Shown here piece after piece: positions 34,579 through 43,300 of a stretch of DNA of 64,000 nucleotides. A program made the translations under genes and the position numbers. This DNA is from an uncultured Paracoccaceae bacterium. GTDB lineage: Bacteria; Pseudomonadota; Alphaproteobacteria; Rhodobacterales; Rhodobacteraceae. The notes beneath the pieces were generated by a model, which was given only the letters and a program-made list of their open reading frames with translations, searched no databases and was not told the origin of the DNA. Location: contig CALMJS010000008.1 of NCBI GenBank assembly GCA_937864535.1, positions 31,046 through 95,045 on the forward strand, written 5' to 3'. Each line of letters opens with the position of its first letter. Position 1 is the first letter of the stretch.

Positions 34579-35457
34579 ATGGCGCTCGATACTGGATTTC
34601 CGCAGGACCTTTCGCGGCGGGCGATGAAGGCAGAGCTGTTGGATGCAGATACCGAGGCGGCTTTGGCGCGGGCATGGCGCGACAATCGCGATGAACGGGC
34701 CCTGCATCGTCTGATCACTGCCTATATGCGCTTGGCGATTTCGATGGCGGGCAAGTTCCGTCGTTACGGTGCGCCGATGGGCGATCTGATCCAGGAGGCG
34801 AGTTTGGGCCTGATGAAGGCCGCGGAAAAATTCGATCCCGATCGTGGTGTACGGTTTTCGACCTACGCAGTCTGGTGGATCAAGGCCAGTATCCAGGACT
34901 ATGTCATGCGCAATTGGTCCTTGGTTCGCACCGGGTCGACCAGCAGCCAGAAATCCCTGTTTTTCAATATGCGCCGCATTCAGGCCCGGTTCGAGAGAGA
35001 GGCCGAAGCGCAGGGCGTGACGCTCGATCGCGCGACGCTGGCACAGAAAATTGCCCAAGAGTTGGGGGTATCGGTTGCTGATGTCGAAATGATGGACGGC
35101 CGTCTGTCGGGCACCGATTTTTCGCTCGATGCCTCTCAGTCGTCCGATGAAGACGGCCGGACTTGGGTCGAAACGCTGGCGGATGATGCAGAGACCGGCC
35201 AAGAACAGATCGAGATCATGCATGATGCCGATCTGCTGCGGCATTGGCTGACGGACGCGATGATGACGTTGTCCGCGCGCGAACGGTTTATCGTGCAGGA
35301 ACGCAAACTGCGTGACGACCCCCGAACGCTGGAGAGTTTGGGTGAAGAACTGGGGTTGTCCAAAGAGCGTGTCCGTCAACTTGAGGCTGCTGCCTTTGGC
35401 AAAATGCGCCGTGTGTTGGAGGTCAATTCGCCAGAAGTGCGCCATTTCGTGAGCTAG
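34579..35457 (+). CDS. rpoH2: RNA polymerase sigma-32 factor (RpoHII-type)
   Basis: The 292-residue sigma factor has region 2 (MGDLIQEASLGLMKAAEKFD and FSTYAVWWIKASIQDYVMRN), the RpoH-box-like SQKSLFFNMRR that identifies heat-shock sigma factors, and region 4 ERKLRDDPRTLESLGEELGL with a helix-turn-helix. Lack of the typical MSxYxxL N-terminus and overall similarity suggest the RpoHII paralogue, which handles photooxidative stress in Rhodobacter. AGGAGGTG just upstream decides ATG 34579; the GTG at 34573 is inside it. Confidence 0.9.
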   Translation: MALDTGFPQDLSRRAMKAELLDADTEAALARAWRDNRDERALHRLITAYMRLAISMAGKFRRYGAPMGDLIQEASLGLMKAAEKFDPDRGVRFSTYAVWWIKASIQDYVMRNWSLVRTGSTSSQKSLFFNMRRIQARFEREAEAQGVTLDRATLAQKIAQELGVSVADVEMMDGRLSGTDFSLDASQSSDEDGRTWVETLADDAETGQEQIEIMHDADLLRHWLTDAMMTLSARERFIVQERKLRDDPRTLESLGEELGLSKERVRQLEAAAFGKMRRVLEVNSPEVRHFVS

Positions 35458-35543
35458 GGCCCTCGGAGTTGCGCGACGTTCCGGTGATTGTTCTTTTATT
35501 CGCGACTGCCTAAGGTCCATCCAAACCGGAAGGGCGTAACGCG

Positions 35544-36752
35544 ATGTTGGCAGGCAAACATATTCTTCTGATTATTGGCGGCGGTATTGCGGCCTATAAA
35601 TCGTTGGACCTCATACGGCGTCTGAGCGAACGCGGAGCAGAGGTAACGCCGGTTCTCACGCAGTCCGGATCGCAGTTTGTCACACCGCTATCTGTGTCGG
35701 CCCTGGCAGGGAAAGAGGTCCATCAGGACCTGTTCGACCTCACCAAAGAGGCCGAGATGGGTCATATACAGCTATCGCGTGCCGCGGATCTGGTGGTCGT
35801 GGCGCCTGCGACGGCGGATCTCTTGGCGAAAATGGCGCATGGTCTTGCGAATGATATCGCCTCCACCTTGCTCTTGGCGACCGACAAAAGGGTACTGGTG
35901 GCACCGGCGATGAACGTCCGGATGTGGACGCACCCGGCGACGCAGCGCAACCGGGCGACCCTCCTCGGGGATGGCGTGCTGTTCGTCGGCCCTGATGAGG
36001 GCGCGATGGCCTGTGGCGAATTCGGTCCGGGCCGTATGTCCGAGGTGCCAGAAATTCTGGCCGCGATTGACGCCGCTCTTGGCGACGGGCCGCTCAGGGG
36101 CCGGCGGATTCTGGTGACCTCCGGGCCGACGCACGAGCCGATAGACCCGGTTCGTTATATCGCCAATCGGTCCTCTGGCGCGCAGGGGACGGCGATCGCG
36201 CAAGCCTTGGCCAATCTTGGGGCCGATGTTGTATTTGTGACAGGTCCTGCGGAAATTCCGCCCCCTGACGCTGTAAGGGTTATAAAAGTGCAATCGGCCA
36301 AAGACATGCATGCGGCGGTCATGTCGGCTCTGCCGGTGGATGCGGCGGTGTTTGCGGCGGCTGTGGCGGACTGGCGGGTGGCTTCGGCCAGCGATCAAAA
36401 GATCAAGAAGGTGAATGGTGCGCTGCCGGTTCTGGAATTCGCGGAAAATCCAGATATCCTTGCGGACGTCAGTCATCTGAGCGATCAGAGGCCGGGTCTG
36501 GTCATCGGATTTGCCGCTGAGACCCATGATGTTCTGACCCATGCTACCGCCAAGCGGTTGCGCAAGGGGTGCGACTGGATCGTTGCCAACGACGTGTCCC
36601 CGTCGACCGGGATCATGGGCGGAACCGAAAATGCGGTGACTGTGATTTCGGATGCTGGCGCTGAAACCTGGCCGCGCATGGGGAAGGCCGAGGTAGCAGC
36701 ACGTCTCGCCCGGCGGATTGCGGATGCGCTGACCCAGCCCAAGGAGGCGTAG
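35544..36752 (+). CDS. coaBC: phosphopantothenoylcysteine decarboxylase / phosphopantothenate-cysteine ligase
   Basis: A bifunctional enzyme of coenzyme A synthesis. The N-terminal flavoprotein (CoaC) starts [20 protein letters not shown] and has the APAMNVRMW active-site block near 125 and [12 protein letters not shown]. The C-terminal CoaB part begins [20 protein letters not shown] with [20 protein letters not shown]. The 402-residue length is normal. It is one base from dut and begins a coaBC-dut-moeB-like run. Confidence 0.95.
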   Translation: MLAGKHILLIIGGGIAAYKSLDLIRRLSERGAEVTPVLTQSGSQFVTPLSVSALAGKEVHQDLFDLTKEAEMGHIQLSRAADLVVVAPATADLLAKMAHGLANDIASTLLLATDKRVLVAPAMNVRMWTHPATQRNRATLLGDGVLFVGPDEGAMACGEFGPGRMSEVPEILAAIDAALGDGPLRGRRILVTSGPTHEPIDPVRYIANRSSGAQGTAIAQALANLGADVVFVTGPAEIPPPDAVRVIKVQSAKDMHAAVMSALPVDAAVFAAAVADWRVASASDQKIKKVNGALPVLEFAENPDILADVSHLSDQRPGLVIGFAAETHDVLTHATAKRLRKGCDWIVANDVSPSTGIMGGTENAVTVISDAGAETWPRMGKAEVAARLARRIADALTQPKEA

Positions 36753-36753
36753 G

Positions 36754-37209
36754 ATGGTTAACCTCTCGATTGCCTGGCTGGAGGGCGCGGATCGGTCTGT
36801 TCCTTTGCCACATTATGAAACTGCCGGCGCCGCCGGGGCTGATGTGCGGGCCAATCTGCCCGATCGCGGAATGGTAGTTCTGACTGCAGGTCAGCGGGCC
36901 TTGATCCCCTGCGGATTTCGCATGGAAATCCCCGCCGGATACGAGGTGCAGGTGCGCCCGCGTTCCGGATTGGCGCTGAAACACGGGATAACCCTGCCCA
37001 ATACGCCTGGCACGATTGATTGTGATTATCGCGGGCCTGTGGGCGTGATTTTGATGAATGCTGGACAGGAACCGTTCGAGGTCAGGCATGGTGACCGCAT
37101 CGCGCAATTTGTTGTTGCGCCGGTCGTGCGCGGGAACTTTGTCGTCGCAGAGGATCTGAGTGACACGGACCGCGGTGCAGGCGGATTCGGCTCGACGGGG
37201 ACAACATGA
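36754..37209 (+). CDS. dut: deoxyuridine 5'-triphosphate nucleotidohydrolase
   Basis: dUTPase hydrolyses dUTP to dUMP and protects DNA from uracil. All five trimer motifs can be found in the 151-residue product: AGAADVRA-like [53 protein letters not shown] and the C-terminal [10 protein letters not shown]. Cys replaces the more common Ser in motif 3 (GTIDCDY). The stop overlaps the next start by four bases. Confidence 0.95.
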   Translation: MVNLSIAWLEGADRSVPLPHYETAGAAGADVRANLPDRGMVVLTAGQRALIPCGFRMEIPAGYEVQVRPRSGLALKHGITLPNTPGTIDCDYRGPVGVILMNAGQEPFEVRHGDRIAQFVVAPVVRGNFVVAEDLSDTDRGAGGFGSTGTT

Positions 37210-38258
37210 TACTGGTTTTGTCTGTTGCCACGGTTTTGTGGTTGATCGGTTGGCTGATGAAGGCGCCACGTCGTGCCCGATGGACCATGATCGGGCTGTG
37301 GATGGCGGCAATTCTGTTGGGCCATGTGCTGTTGCCGGACGGGCATCCGATCCGCGCGGCAACGGGGCATGATGTCCGTCTGTGGGCGCTGATCATCGGC
37401 TTTGGTGGAGCGATTGCGCTCTATCGGGTAGGGCTTGGGCGTCTCAGAGCGCAGGCGCAGCAACAGCCTTCGGCCCCCGTGACCGCAAAGCCGACATTCA
37501 GCGATACAGAACTTGATCGATATGCCCGACACATGATGCTGCGGGAAATAGGCGGTCTTGGCCAGAAAAAGATCAAGAATGCCAAGGTGTTGGTGATAGG
37601 TGCCGGTGGTCTGGGGTCCGCGTCCCTGCTGTATCTGGCCGCAGCAGGCGTCGGGACGGTTGGCATCGTTGACGATGACGTCGTGGATAATTCCAACCTG
37701 CAGCGACAGATCATTCACGCCGATGCCCGCATAGGTCAGCCAAAGGTCCAGTCTGCCGCAGCGGCGATGGTCGCGATTAATCCTTGGGTAACAACCCGCC
37801 TGTACAATCGACGCCTGACAGAGACGGAGGCGGAGGATCTATTTGCCCAGTACGATTTGATTTTGGATGGAACTGACAATTTCGCCACCCGGTATATGGT
37901 CAATCAGGCTGCTGTGCGCGTCAGGAAACCGCTGATCGCTGCTGCTATGACCCAGTGGGAGGGGCAGATATCGCTCTATGATCCGGCACATGGCGGGCCG
38001 TGCTACCAGTGTGTCTTTCCCGAGGCGCCCGCGCCGGGATTGGTGCCAAGCTGCGCAGAGGCGGGCGTTTTGGGCCCGTTGCCGGGTGTGATCGGTTCGA
38101 TGATGGCGGCCGAGGCTATCAAACAGATCACCGGCGCAGGGCAGGGGTTGCGGGGGCGTTTGATGATTTATGACGCGCTCTACGCGGACAGCCGGATATT
38201 GCGGACCAAACTGCGCGACGATTGCCCATGTTGTTCCGGCGGACGCTTGCCAAGTTAG
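37206..38258 (+). CDS. membrane-anchored MoeB/ThiF-type adenylyltransferase
   Basis: The 350-residue protein joins an N-terminal part with about three hydrophobic segments (residues 1-80) to an E1-like domain. That domain shows the [20 protein letters not shown] start, the nucleotide loop GAGGLGS, then [12 protein letters not shown] and two C-x2-C pairs (CYQCVFPE and CPCC) for zinc. It probably activates a ThiS/MoaD-type sulfur carrier. No rhodanese domain is attached. The ATG overlaps the dut stop. A membrane-anchored version is less common than the soluble MoeB. Confidence 0.85.
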   Translation: MILVLSVATVLWLIGWLMKAPRRARWTMIGLWMAAILLGHVLLPDGHPIRAATGHDVRLWALIIGFGGAIALYRVGLGRLRAQAQQQPSAPVTAKPTFSDTELDRYARHMMLREIGGLGQKKIKNAKVLVIGAGGLGSASLLYLAAAGVGTVGIVDDDVVDNSNLQRQIIHADARIGQPKVQSAAAAMVAINPWVTTRLYNRRLTETEAEDLFAQYDLILDGTDNFATRYMVNQAAVRVRKPLIAAAMTQWEGQISLYDPAHGGPCYQCVFPEAPAPGLVPSCAEAGVLGPLPGVIGSMMAAEAIKQITGAGQGLRGRLMIYDALYADSRILRTKLRDDCPCCSGGRLPS

Positions 38259-38303
38259 GGCAGTGCGCCATACTCGGTTCATAGTCCAACCGGGAGTCGC
38301 TCA

Positions 38304-39083
38304 ATGAAAAAAATTCTGACCATGGCGGCGCTTAGCATCGCTGCGCTACCTGCCGTCGCCGAAGTGCCTGATCTGGGCGGTCGCGAAATCGTTGTCGTGA
38401 CCGAAAATGCCTATCCGCCGTTGCAGTTTCTGGATGCCTCTGGTGCGGCGATCGGCTGGGAATATGATGCAATGGCAGAGATTGCCGCGCGCCTCAATGC
38501 TACGGTGACCTATGAAAACATCAGCTGGGATGCGATGATTCCGGCCGTGTCCGAAGGTCAGTTCGACATCGGGATGACCGGCATCACGATCCGCGATGAT
38601 CGTAAAGAAGTCGTCGATTTTTCAGATAGTTACATGACTAGCCAGATGGTTATGCTGGTGCGCGGCGACGAAGTGCGGTTCAGCGACGCTGCCTCGTTTG
38701 CGGCGGATGCCGACCTGCTGATGGCGGCACAGCCGGGTACGACGCCGTTCTATGTAGGTGTCTACGAAGTTCTCGACGGTGACGAAGCCAACCCGCGTAT
38801 TATCAAGTTCGAAACCTTCGGCGCAGGGGTCGAGGCGCTGAGGAATGGCGACGTCGATCTGGTCCTGACCGATGGCACTGCCGGCAATGGCTATGTCGCG
38901 ACCTCTGGCGGGGCGTTGAAAATTGTCGGTGAACCGTTGGGAACCGAAGACTTCGGCTTTATCTTCCCCAAGGGCTCTGATCTTGTGGCTCCAATCAATG
39001 CCGCAATCGCAGAGATGCAGGCGGATGGCACCCTTGAGGCGCTAAACGTAAAGTGGTTCCTTGACTACAAAATGGGCGAATAA
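38304..39083 (+). CDS. amino-acid ABC transporter substrate-binding protein
   Basis: A 259-residue periplasmic protein of the polar amino-acid binding family. The signal peptide [20 protein letters not shown] is followed by [60 protein letters not shown] (the conserved G-x-T-x-T/R-x-x-R region) and [14 protein letters not shown]. The ligand is not predictable. It heads an operon with an unknown protein and one permease, but no ATPase gene follows. Confidence 0.9.
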   Translation: MKKILTMAALSIAALPAVAEVPDLGGREIVVVTENAYPPLQFLDASGAAIGWEYDAMAEIAARLNATVTYENISWDAMIPAVSEGQFDIGMTGITIRDDRKEVVDFSDSYMTSQMVMLVRGDEVRFSDAASFAADADLLMAAQPGTTPFYVGVYEVLDGDEANPRIIKFETFGAGVEALRNGDVDLVLTDGTAGNGYVATSGGALKIVGEPLGTEDFGFIFPKGSDLVAPINAAIAEMQADGTLEALNVKWFLDYKMGE

Positions 39084-39086
39084 GTC

Positions 39087-39635
39087 GTGACTTTCGATCC
39101 CCGCGCTGCCGAAGATTTCCGCCGTTCGATCCGTGATCGACTGGCAGAGCAGGCAGACAGCTATGTCCAGATGTTCAGGCTCTTGGCGGCGACGCCGGTG
39201 CCTGACGGGGCAGCGCGGGTGATTATAGGTCTGTTATCGCGTCAATTCACCGGAAAAGTCCCGATCGTCCTTGCCTATGCCGATTCGGGGAACCAAGAAG
39301 TTGCGCCCCGACCGGAGGCCCAGCGTTTGTTCCAGAGGCTGGCGTCGTTCAAGCCGCTCCTCGATGTTGAACGGTACGAAAGACTGACGATCTGGACCAC
39401 GACCCGTGACGGTCGGCGCGTCGCTGCGTCCCGACAACCTTATGATAGCGTCGATCCTGTTCGCACCATGTTATTGCCGGCTCTGCGCGACGCGGTTTCG
39501 CGGGCGGATATGAGCGGCCTGTCCTTGCCGGTTTATGCCGGTCTGATCGATGATGATGGCTTGCTCGACCTGATCTACGCCCCTGCGCGGCCCAAAGCGC
39601 CCAGCTTTTGGGAGAGGATCAAGGGACGTACATGA
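39087..39635 (+). CDS. unknown protein inside the amino-acid ABC operon
   Basis: A 182-residue soluble-looking protein without signal peptide or membrane segment. It begins with a charged helical region (DPRAAEDFRRSIRDRLAEQA) and has mixed strands and helices, with the notable block DVERYERLTIWTTTRDGRRV. I recognise no domain. The GTG start follows the binding-protein stop by three bases and its stop overlaps the permease start (ATGA), so it is co-transcribed and co-translated with the transporter. A regulatory or assembly role for the transporter is an inference from position only. Confidence 0.7.
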   Translation: MTFDPRAAEDFRRSIRDRLAEQADSYVQMFRLLAATPVPDGAARVIIGLLSRQFTGKVPIVLAYADSGNQEVAPRPEAQRLFQRLASFKPLLDVERYERLTIWTTTRDGRRVAASRQPYDSVDPVRTMLLPALRDAVSRADMSGLSLPVYAGLIDDDGLLDLIYAPARPKAPSFWERIKGRT

Positions 39636-40429
39636 GGCGCGACCTGCCTGAACGAGAGTTCCCTTGGTGGCTGGTTCTGACGATCGCCCTGGGCGCTTGG
39701 GGCGCGTGGGAGGTCGTGACCGACGAAATCTATCTGGCGGTCCTCCAGACTCTGGTCAAAGGGATCAGGATTACCGTTTTCGTAACCTTGGTCGGTTTTG
39801 CGATTGCCTGTGGCATGGGGCTGCTGCTGGCTGTGATGTCGCTGTCGCGATGGGGCGCTTTCCGCCAGATCGCCCGGTTTTATATCGAGATCATTCGCGG
39901 CGTGCCGATCATTGTCCTGCTGCTTTATGTGGCCTTTGTTCTCTCGCCAGTCTTGGTTGATTTGTGGAACTGGTTGCGCGGTCAGATCGGCCTGTCCCCT
40001 ATTCGCGCAAGGGATTTCGATTTGATGTGGCGGGCGATTATCGCCCTGTCACTCGGCTATTCCGCCTTTATCGCAGAGGTGTTTCGCGCAGGGCTGCAAA
40101 GCATCGAAACCGGTCAGATCGAGGCCGCCGAGGCGCTGGGCATGAATGGCTGGCTGCGGTTCCGGTTTATCGTATTTCCACAAGCAATACGGCGGATACT
40201 CCCGCCTCTGGGCAATGATTTTGTTGCAATAGTGAAAGACAGTTCTCTGGTTTCGGTGCTCGGTGTCAGCGATGTGACCCAATTGGGCAAGGTGACTGCT
40301 GCCGGGAATTTCCGGTATTTTGAGACCTATAACGTCGTGGCTCTGATCTATCTGGCGATGACCATTACCCTGTCAATCGCCCTGCGGCGGTTTGAACGTT
40401 ACTTGCGGTCCCGACAGCACCACAGCTAG
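39632..40429 (+). CDS. amino-acid ABC transporter permease
   Basis: The 265-residue permease has about five membrane segments and the HisM-type core (LVKGIRITVFVTLVGFAIAC, YIEIIRGVPIIVLLLYVAFV) plus the EAA loop IEAAEALGMNGWLRFRFIVF. Only one permease is present, so a homodimer is likely. The expected ATP-binding partner is not in the window after this gene; the next gene is on the opposite strand. The complex may use an ATPase encoded elsewhere. ATG 39632 overlaps the previous stop. Confidence 0.9.
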   Translation: MRRDLPEREFPWWLVLTIALGAWGAWEVVTDEIYLAVLQTLVKGIRITVFVTLVGFAIACGMGLLLAVMSLSRWGAFRQIARFYIEIIRGVPIIVLLLYVAFVLSPVLVDLWNWLRGQIGLSPIRARDFDLMWRAIIALSLGYSAFIAEVFRAGLQSIETGQIEAAEALGMNGWLRFRFIVFPQAIRRILPPLGNDFVAIVKDSSLVSVLGVSDVTQLGKVTAAGNFRYFETYNVVALIYLAMTITLSIALRRFERYLRSRQHHS

Positions 40430-41032
40430 TTACTCAGGCCGGCGCATGGGAAAAACCTGCTCGACGACCGCGTAGTCATGATAGCCCAGCCGGGCAAGCG
40501 GTCGAAAGCGGGTGACGTCGAACCTGCCATCAACGATACAGTCGTCTCTGAGGTGAATGCCGATCACCTCGCCAAAAACAGCAAAGTTCGTCTTGCCCTC
40601 CAGACGGATGGCCTGTGTCAGCCGGCATTCCAGTGCGGCAGGGGCTCCCGCAACCCGCGAACAGGCGATGGTCTGGCAGTCGGATCGTTCAATTCCGGCG
40701 TGGGCAAACTCGTCCTGATCCGCAGGCAGATCGGCCGAGGTGGCATTCATAGCATCCCGCGCTGCATATTCAACGATATTAACGCAAAATACACCTGTCT
40801 CACGGATATTGGCGAGAGTGTCCTTGCCCTCGATGCGGTCGACCTTGGTACCGGTGGTCGAAAACATCACCTGCGGCGGGACATAGGCGACGGCGTTAAA
40901 AAAGGAGTAGGGAGCGATATTATCAATACCATCGGCGCTGCGTGTCGAAATCCAGCCGATCGGGCGCGGCGTTACAATCGCGTTAAAGGGGTTGTGCGGG
41001 AGACCGTGACCATCTTCGGGGCGATAGAACAT
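40430..41032 (-). CDS. flavin reductase family protein
   Basis: The 200-residue flavoprotein has the flavin reductase-like split-barrel sequence: NPFNAIVTPRPIGWISTRSA, NIAPYSFFNAVAYVPPQVMF, KDTLANIRETGVFCVNIVEY and the PAALECRLTQAIRL block. The family binds FMN and includes small NAD(P)H-flavin oxidoreductases; the partner or substrate is unknown. It meets the permease gene tail to tail with one base between and is divergent from the GNAT gene, sharing an 86-base control region. Confidence 0.88.
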   Translation of the reverse strand: MFYRPEDGHGLPHNPFNAIVTPRPIGWISTRSADGIDNIAPYSFFNAVAYVPPQVMFSTTGTKVDRIEGKDTLANIRETGVFCVNIVEYAARDAMNATSADLPADQDEFAHAGIERSDCQTIACSRVAGAPAALECRLTQAIRLEGKTNFAVFGEVIGIHLRDDCIVDGRFDVTRFRPLARLGYHDYAVVEQVFPMRRPE

Positions 41033-41118
41033 CGTAACTGACCTTTGGTTGCTGTTTGCGACAGAAGTAATGCCATGTTACGGCGGCTTCTAGACCAGAC
41101 AGGAGAGTCCGCGAGTCA

Positions 41119-41667
41119 ATGATCGAGCTGACACAGGAAACGGTGCATGACTGGTGGGAGGTCGAGGCACTGTATGACCTTTGTTTTGCGCCGGGGCGCA
41201 CGGCCCTGTCGTCATATCGTTTGCGGGACGATGTGGACCCGATTGCGTCGCTGTGTTTTGTCGCCCGCGATGCAGAGGGCATAGTGGCGGGGGTCATACG
41301 CAATTGGCCTGTCTATGTCGGCGATCATTTGGCGATCCTCCTCGGACCGGTGGCGGTGCACCCGACCCGACAGGGCGAAGGGATCGCTGGCATATTGATA
41401 CGCAAGGTGCTGAACCGCGCCTGGGAACTGGGCTGGAGCCGCGTGATGTTGGTGGGGGATTATCCCTATTACCGGCGGTACGGGTTTTTCCATCTGTCGG
41501 GTGTCGTCATGCCGCCGCCGACAAATCCGGATCGTGTATTGGGTTATGATCTGGTCCCCGGAGCCTGGGTCGGCGTTACGGGCAATGTTACGCGCGCGCC
41601 CGATTGTAATCCGCGCGGGCGTCCCTATCTGGAGAGTCATGAACCAAAGCGAGTCTCACCTGCGTGA
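41119..41667 (+). CDS. GNAT family N-acetyltransferase
   Basis: A 182-residue acetyltransferase. The acetyl-CoA motif is LGPVAVHPTRQGEGIAGILI (V-x-P-x-x-Q-G-x-G), near residue 75, followed by RVMLVGDYPYYRRYGFFHLS. This Y-Y-R-x-G-F arrangement is common in YhbS-type GNAT proteins. The substrate is unknown. The last 29 bases overlap the start of the EcsC-type gene in another frame, which suggests coupling of the two. Confidence 0.85.
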   Translation: MIELTQETVHDWWEVEALYDLCFAPGRTALSSYRLRDDVDPIASLCFVARDAEGIVAGVIRNWPVYVGDHLAILLGPVAVHPTRQGEGIAGILIRKVLNRAWELGWSRVMLVGDYPYYRRYGFFHLSGVVMPPPTNPDRVLGYDLVPGAWVGVTGNVTRAPDCNPRGRPYLESHEPKRVSPA

Positions 41668-42439
41668 ATTAAACCCGGAAAATCCCCTGTCCGAGGACGG
41701 GCGGGTAGAGGTTGCTGCCTTGGCGGACCGCCAGCGCAGAGCGAACACGCGTCTGATGAAGGCCATCACCTTTGTCGGCAATCAGGTCGAGGATGGTCTC
41801 AAGATTCTGCCCCAAGGGGTCCGTTCCCAGATCGACAACGCGGCGCGTTCGGCGCTTGAGAACAGTTTCCGAGTCGCGCGGGCCAGTCGCAGCGGGAAAC
41901 TGGCGCAGACGGGGCGGAGTGCCCAGTTTCACAAGGTCGCCGGCGCGATCACCGGGGCGCTGGGCGGTGCGGGGGGATTGCCGACCGCATTGGCCGAACT
42001 GCCGGTGGCAACCACCGTGATTTTCCGTGCCGTTCTGCAAGTGGCCGAGGAGTATGGCGAAGACCCTGAGGCAGAGGAAACCCGGATCGAATGTCTGCGC
42101 GTGTTTGGCGCGGGTGGGCCGGGCGACGGCGATGATGGGATCGACACCAGTTTTATCGGCGCGCGGATGAGCCTTTCGGGCAGCGCGCTTCAGGGCCTGC
42201 TGAGCAAAATCGCGCCGCGTTTCGGCTTTGTCGTCAGTCAGAAATTGGCCGCTCAGGCTGTTCCGGTGTTGGGCGCCGTGGCCGGGGCGGGAACGAATTA
42301 CGCCTTTGTACATTACTACACCGAAATGGCCCACGTACATTTCGGACTGCGGCGTTTGATGCGGCACTATAACGGGGATCAGGTCTTGGATGCGTTTCAC
42401 GGACAGCCGCCCGTGCCGCAGGAGCGGCCCGCGCCCTAG
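41639..42439 (+). CDS. EcsC family protein
   Basis: The 266-residue protein has the EcsC-like Gly/Ala-rich stretch GAITGALGGAGGLPTALAEL, then PVATTVIFRAVLQVAEEYGE and a C-terminal part AAQAVPVLGAVAGAGTNYAF. EcsC-type proteins are probably membrane-associated and their role is poorly known. ATG 41639 follows GGAG at 41631 and lies inside the GNAT gene. It ends in a four-base tail overlap with the LuxR-type gene on the other strand. Confidence 0.85.
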   Translation: MNQSESHLRELNPENPLSEDGRVEVAALADRQRRANTRLMKAITFVGNQVEDGLKILPQGVRSQIDNAARSALENSFRVARASRSGKLAQTGRSAQFHKVAGAITGALGGAGGLPTALAELPVATTVIFRAVLQVAEEYGEDPEAEETRIECLRVFGAGGPGDGDDGIDTSFIGARMSLSGSALQGLLSKIAPRFGFVVSQKLAAQAVPVLGAVAGAGTNYAFVHYYTEMAHVHFGLRRLMRHYNGDQVLDAFHGQPPVPQERPAP

Positions 42440-43176
42440 GTGGTTTGGCCGCGCAAGGCTGCCGCCGCCTCTAGCCGGTTGCGCACGCCTAACTTGCGAT
42501 AGCCGCTCTTGACGTAGTCAGCGACCGTAAACGGGGAAATGCCACACATTCGGGCGCATTCTTTCTGGGTGATGCCTCTGGTCACGATATAGAGCACTTC
42601 GGCCTCGCGCGGGCTGAGGCTCGTGAGGCCGGACAACTTTGGCGCGATCATCAAGGGGCGAAACTCGGTCACGGATGGCTCTGGACCCGAGAGTTCCTCT
42701 AACCGCCTGTGAATCAGCAAGCAGAAGAAGCGAAACTCTTCGGCGCGGGGCAGAAACTTGGCGTCGAACACTGTGCGATCGACATCGGCGCCGATATTGA
42801 AACCGCCGTAACGGCCAGAACCGACCAGCCGCATCGGAATGCCAAAGCCCGATCTAAACCCCATTTGTCCGGCCATGTTGATGAAATCCAGCATGTGCGG
42901 AGCCAGATAGGGATAGTCCGTCGAATAGGACACGCCGGTTAATGTTATAGAGTAGCTGTTGCAGCAGTGGTCCAGAAAAGGGTCCTGGCCCGGGTCGCGG
43001 TCGCGATAGAGCGCGGGCATGGTGGTGCGACAATCGACCTTGCGGCGCGTCGAATCGGCGCTGTTGTAGATGATATGCGGTAAACCTGCCGCGGCCAGCG
43101 CGCGGGTGGCGGCGTCCCAAATCGCCGGAACAGAGTCGAGCTGTTCGATGAGACTGCCCTGACTGGCCAATGACAT
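42436..43176 (-). CDS. LuxR-type regulator without a cognate synthase (solo)
   Basis: A 246-residue LuxR-family protein with an autoinducer-binding-like domain (about 15-170) and a C-terminal helix-turn-helix (about 182-240; SLSPREAEVLYIVTRGITQK then ISPFTVADYVKSGYRKLGV). The Asp-Pro pair of the pocket survives (QDPFLDH) and GYGGFNIGAD-like GRYGGFNIG is present, but the usual Trp and Tyr before the pair are not; that region reads TTMPALYRDRDPG. No luxI lies near. It may bind another ligand. It converges on the EcsC-type gene. Confidence 0.88.
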   Translation of the reverse strand: MSLASQGSLIEQLDSVPAIWDAATRALAAAGLPHIIYNSADSTRRKVDCRTTMPALYRDRDPGQDPFLDHCCNSYSITLTGVSYSTDYPYLAPHMLDFINMAGQMGFRSGFGIPMRLVGSGRYGGFNIGADVDRTVFDAKFLPRAEEFRFFCLLIHRRLEELSGPEPSVTEFRPLMIAPKLSGLTSLSPREAEVLYIVTRGITQKECARMCGISPFTVADYVKSGYRKLGVRNRLEAAAALRGQTT

Positions 43177-43300
43177 GTTTGATCCCCCGATTGCAGCGGG
43201 CGACCTCCCGTCCGCTCCGGCCCGATTAAAGCGGCCGGGGGGCAGTTTGACGAGTCATGATCCCATCACCTCTCGGCGTTGCCGTCTCTCTCGCCCGACC

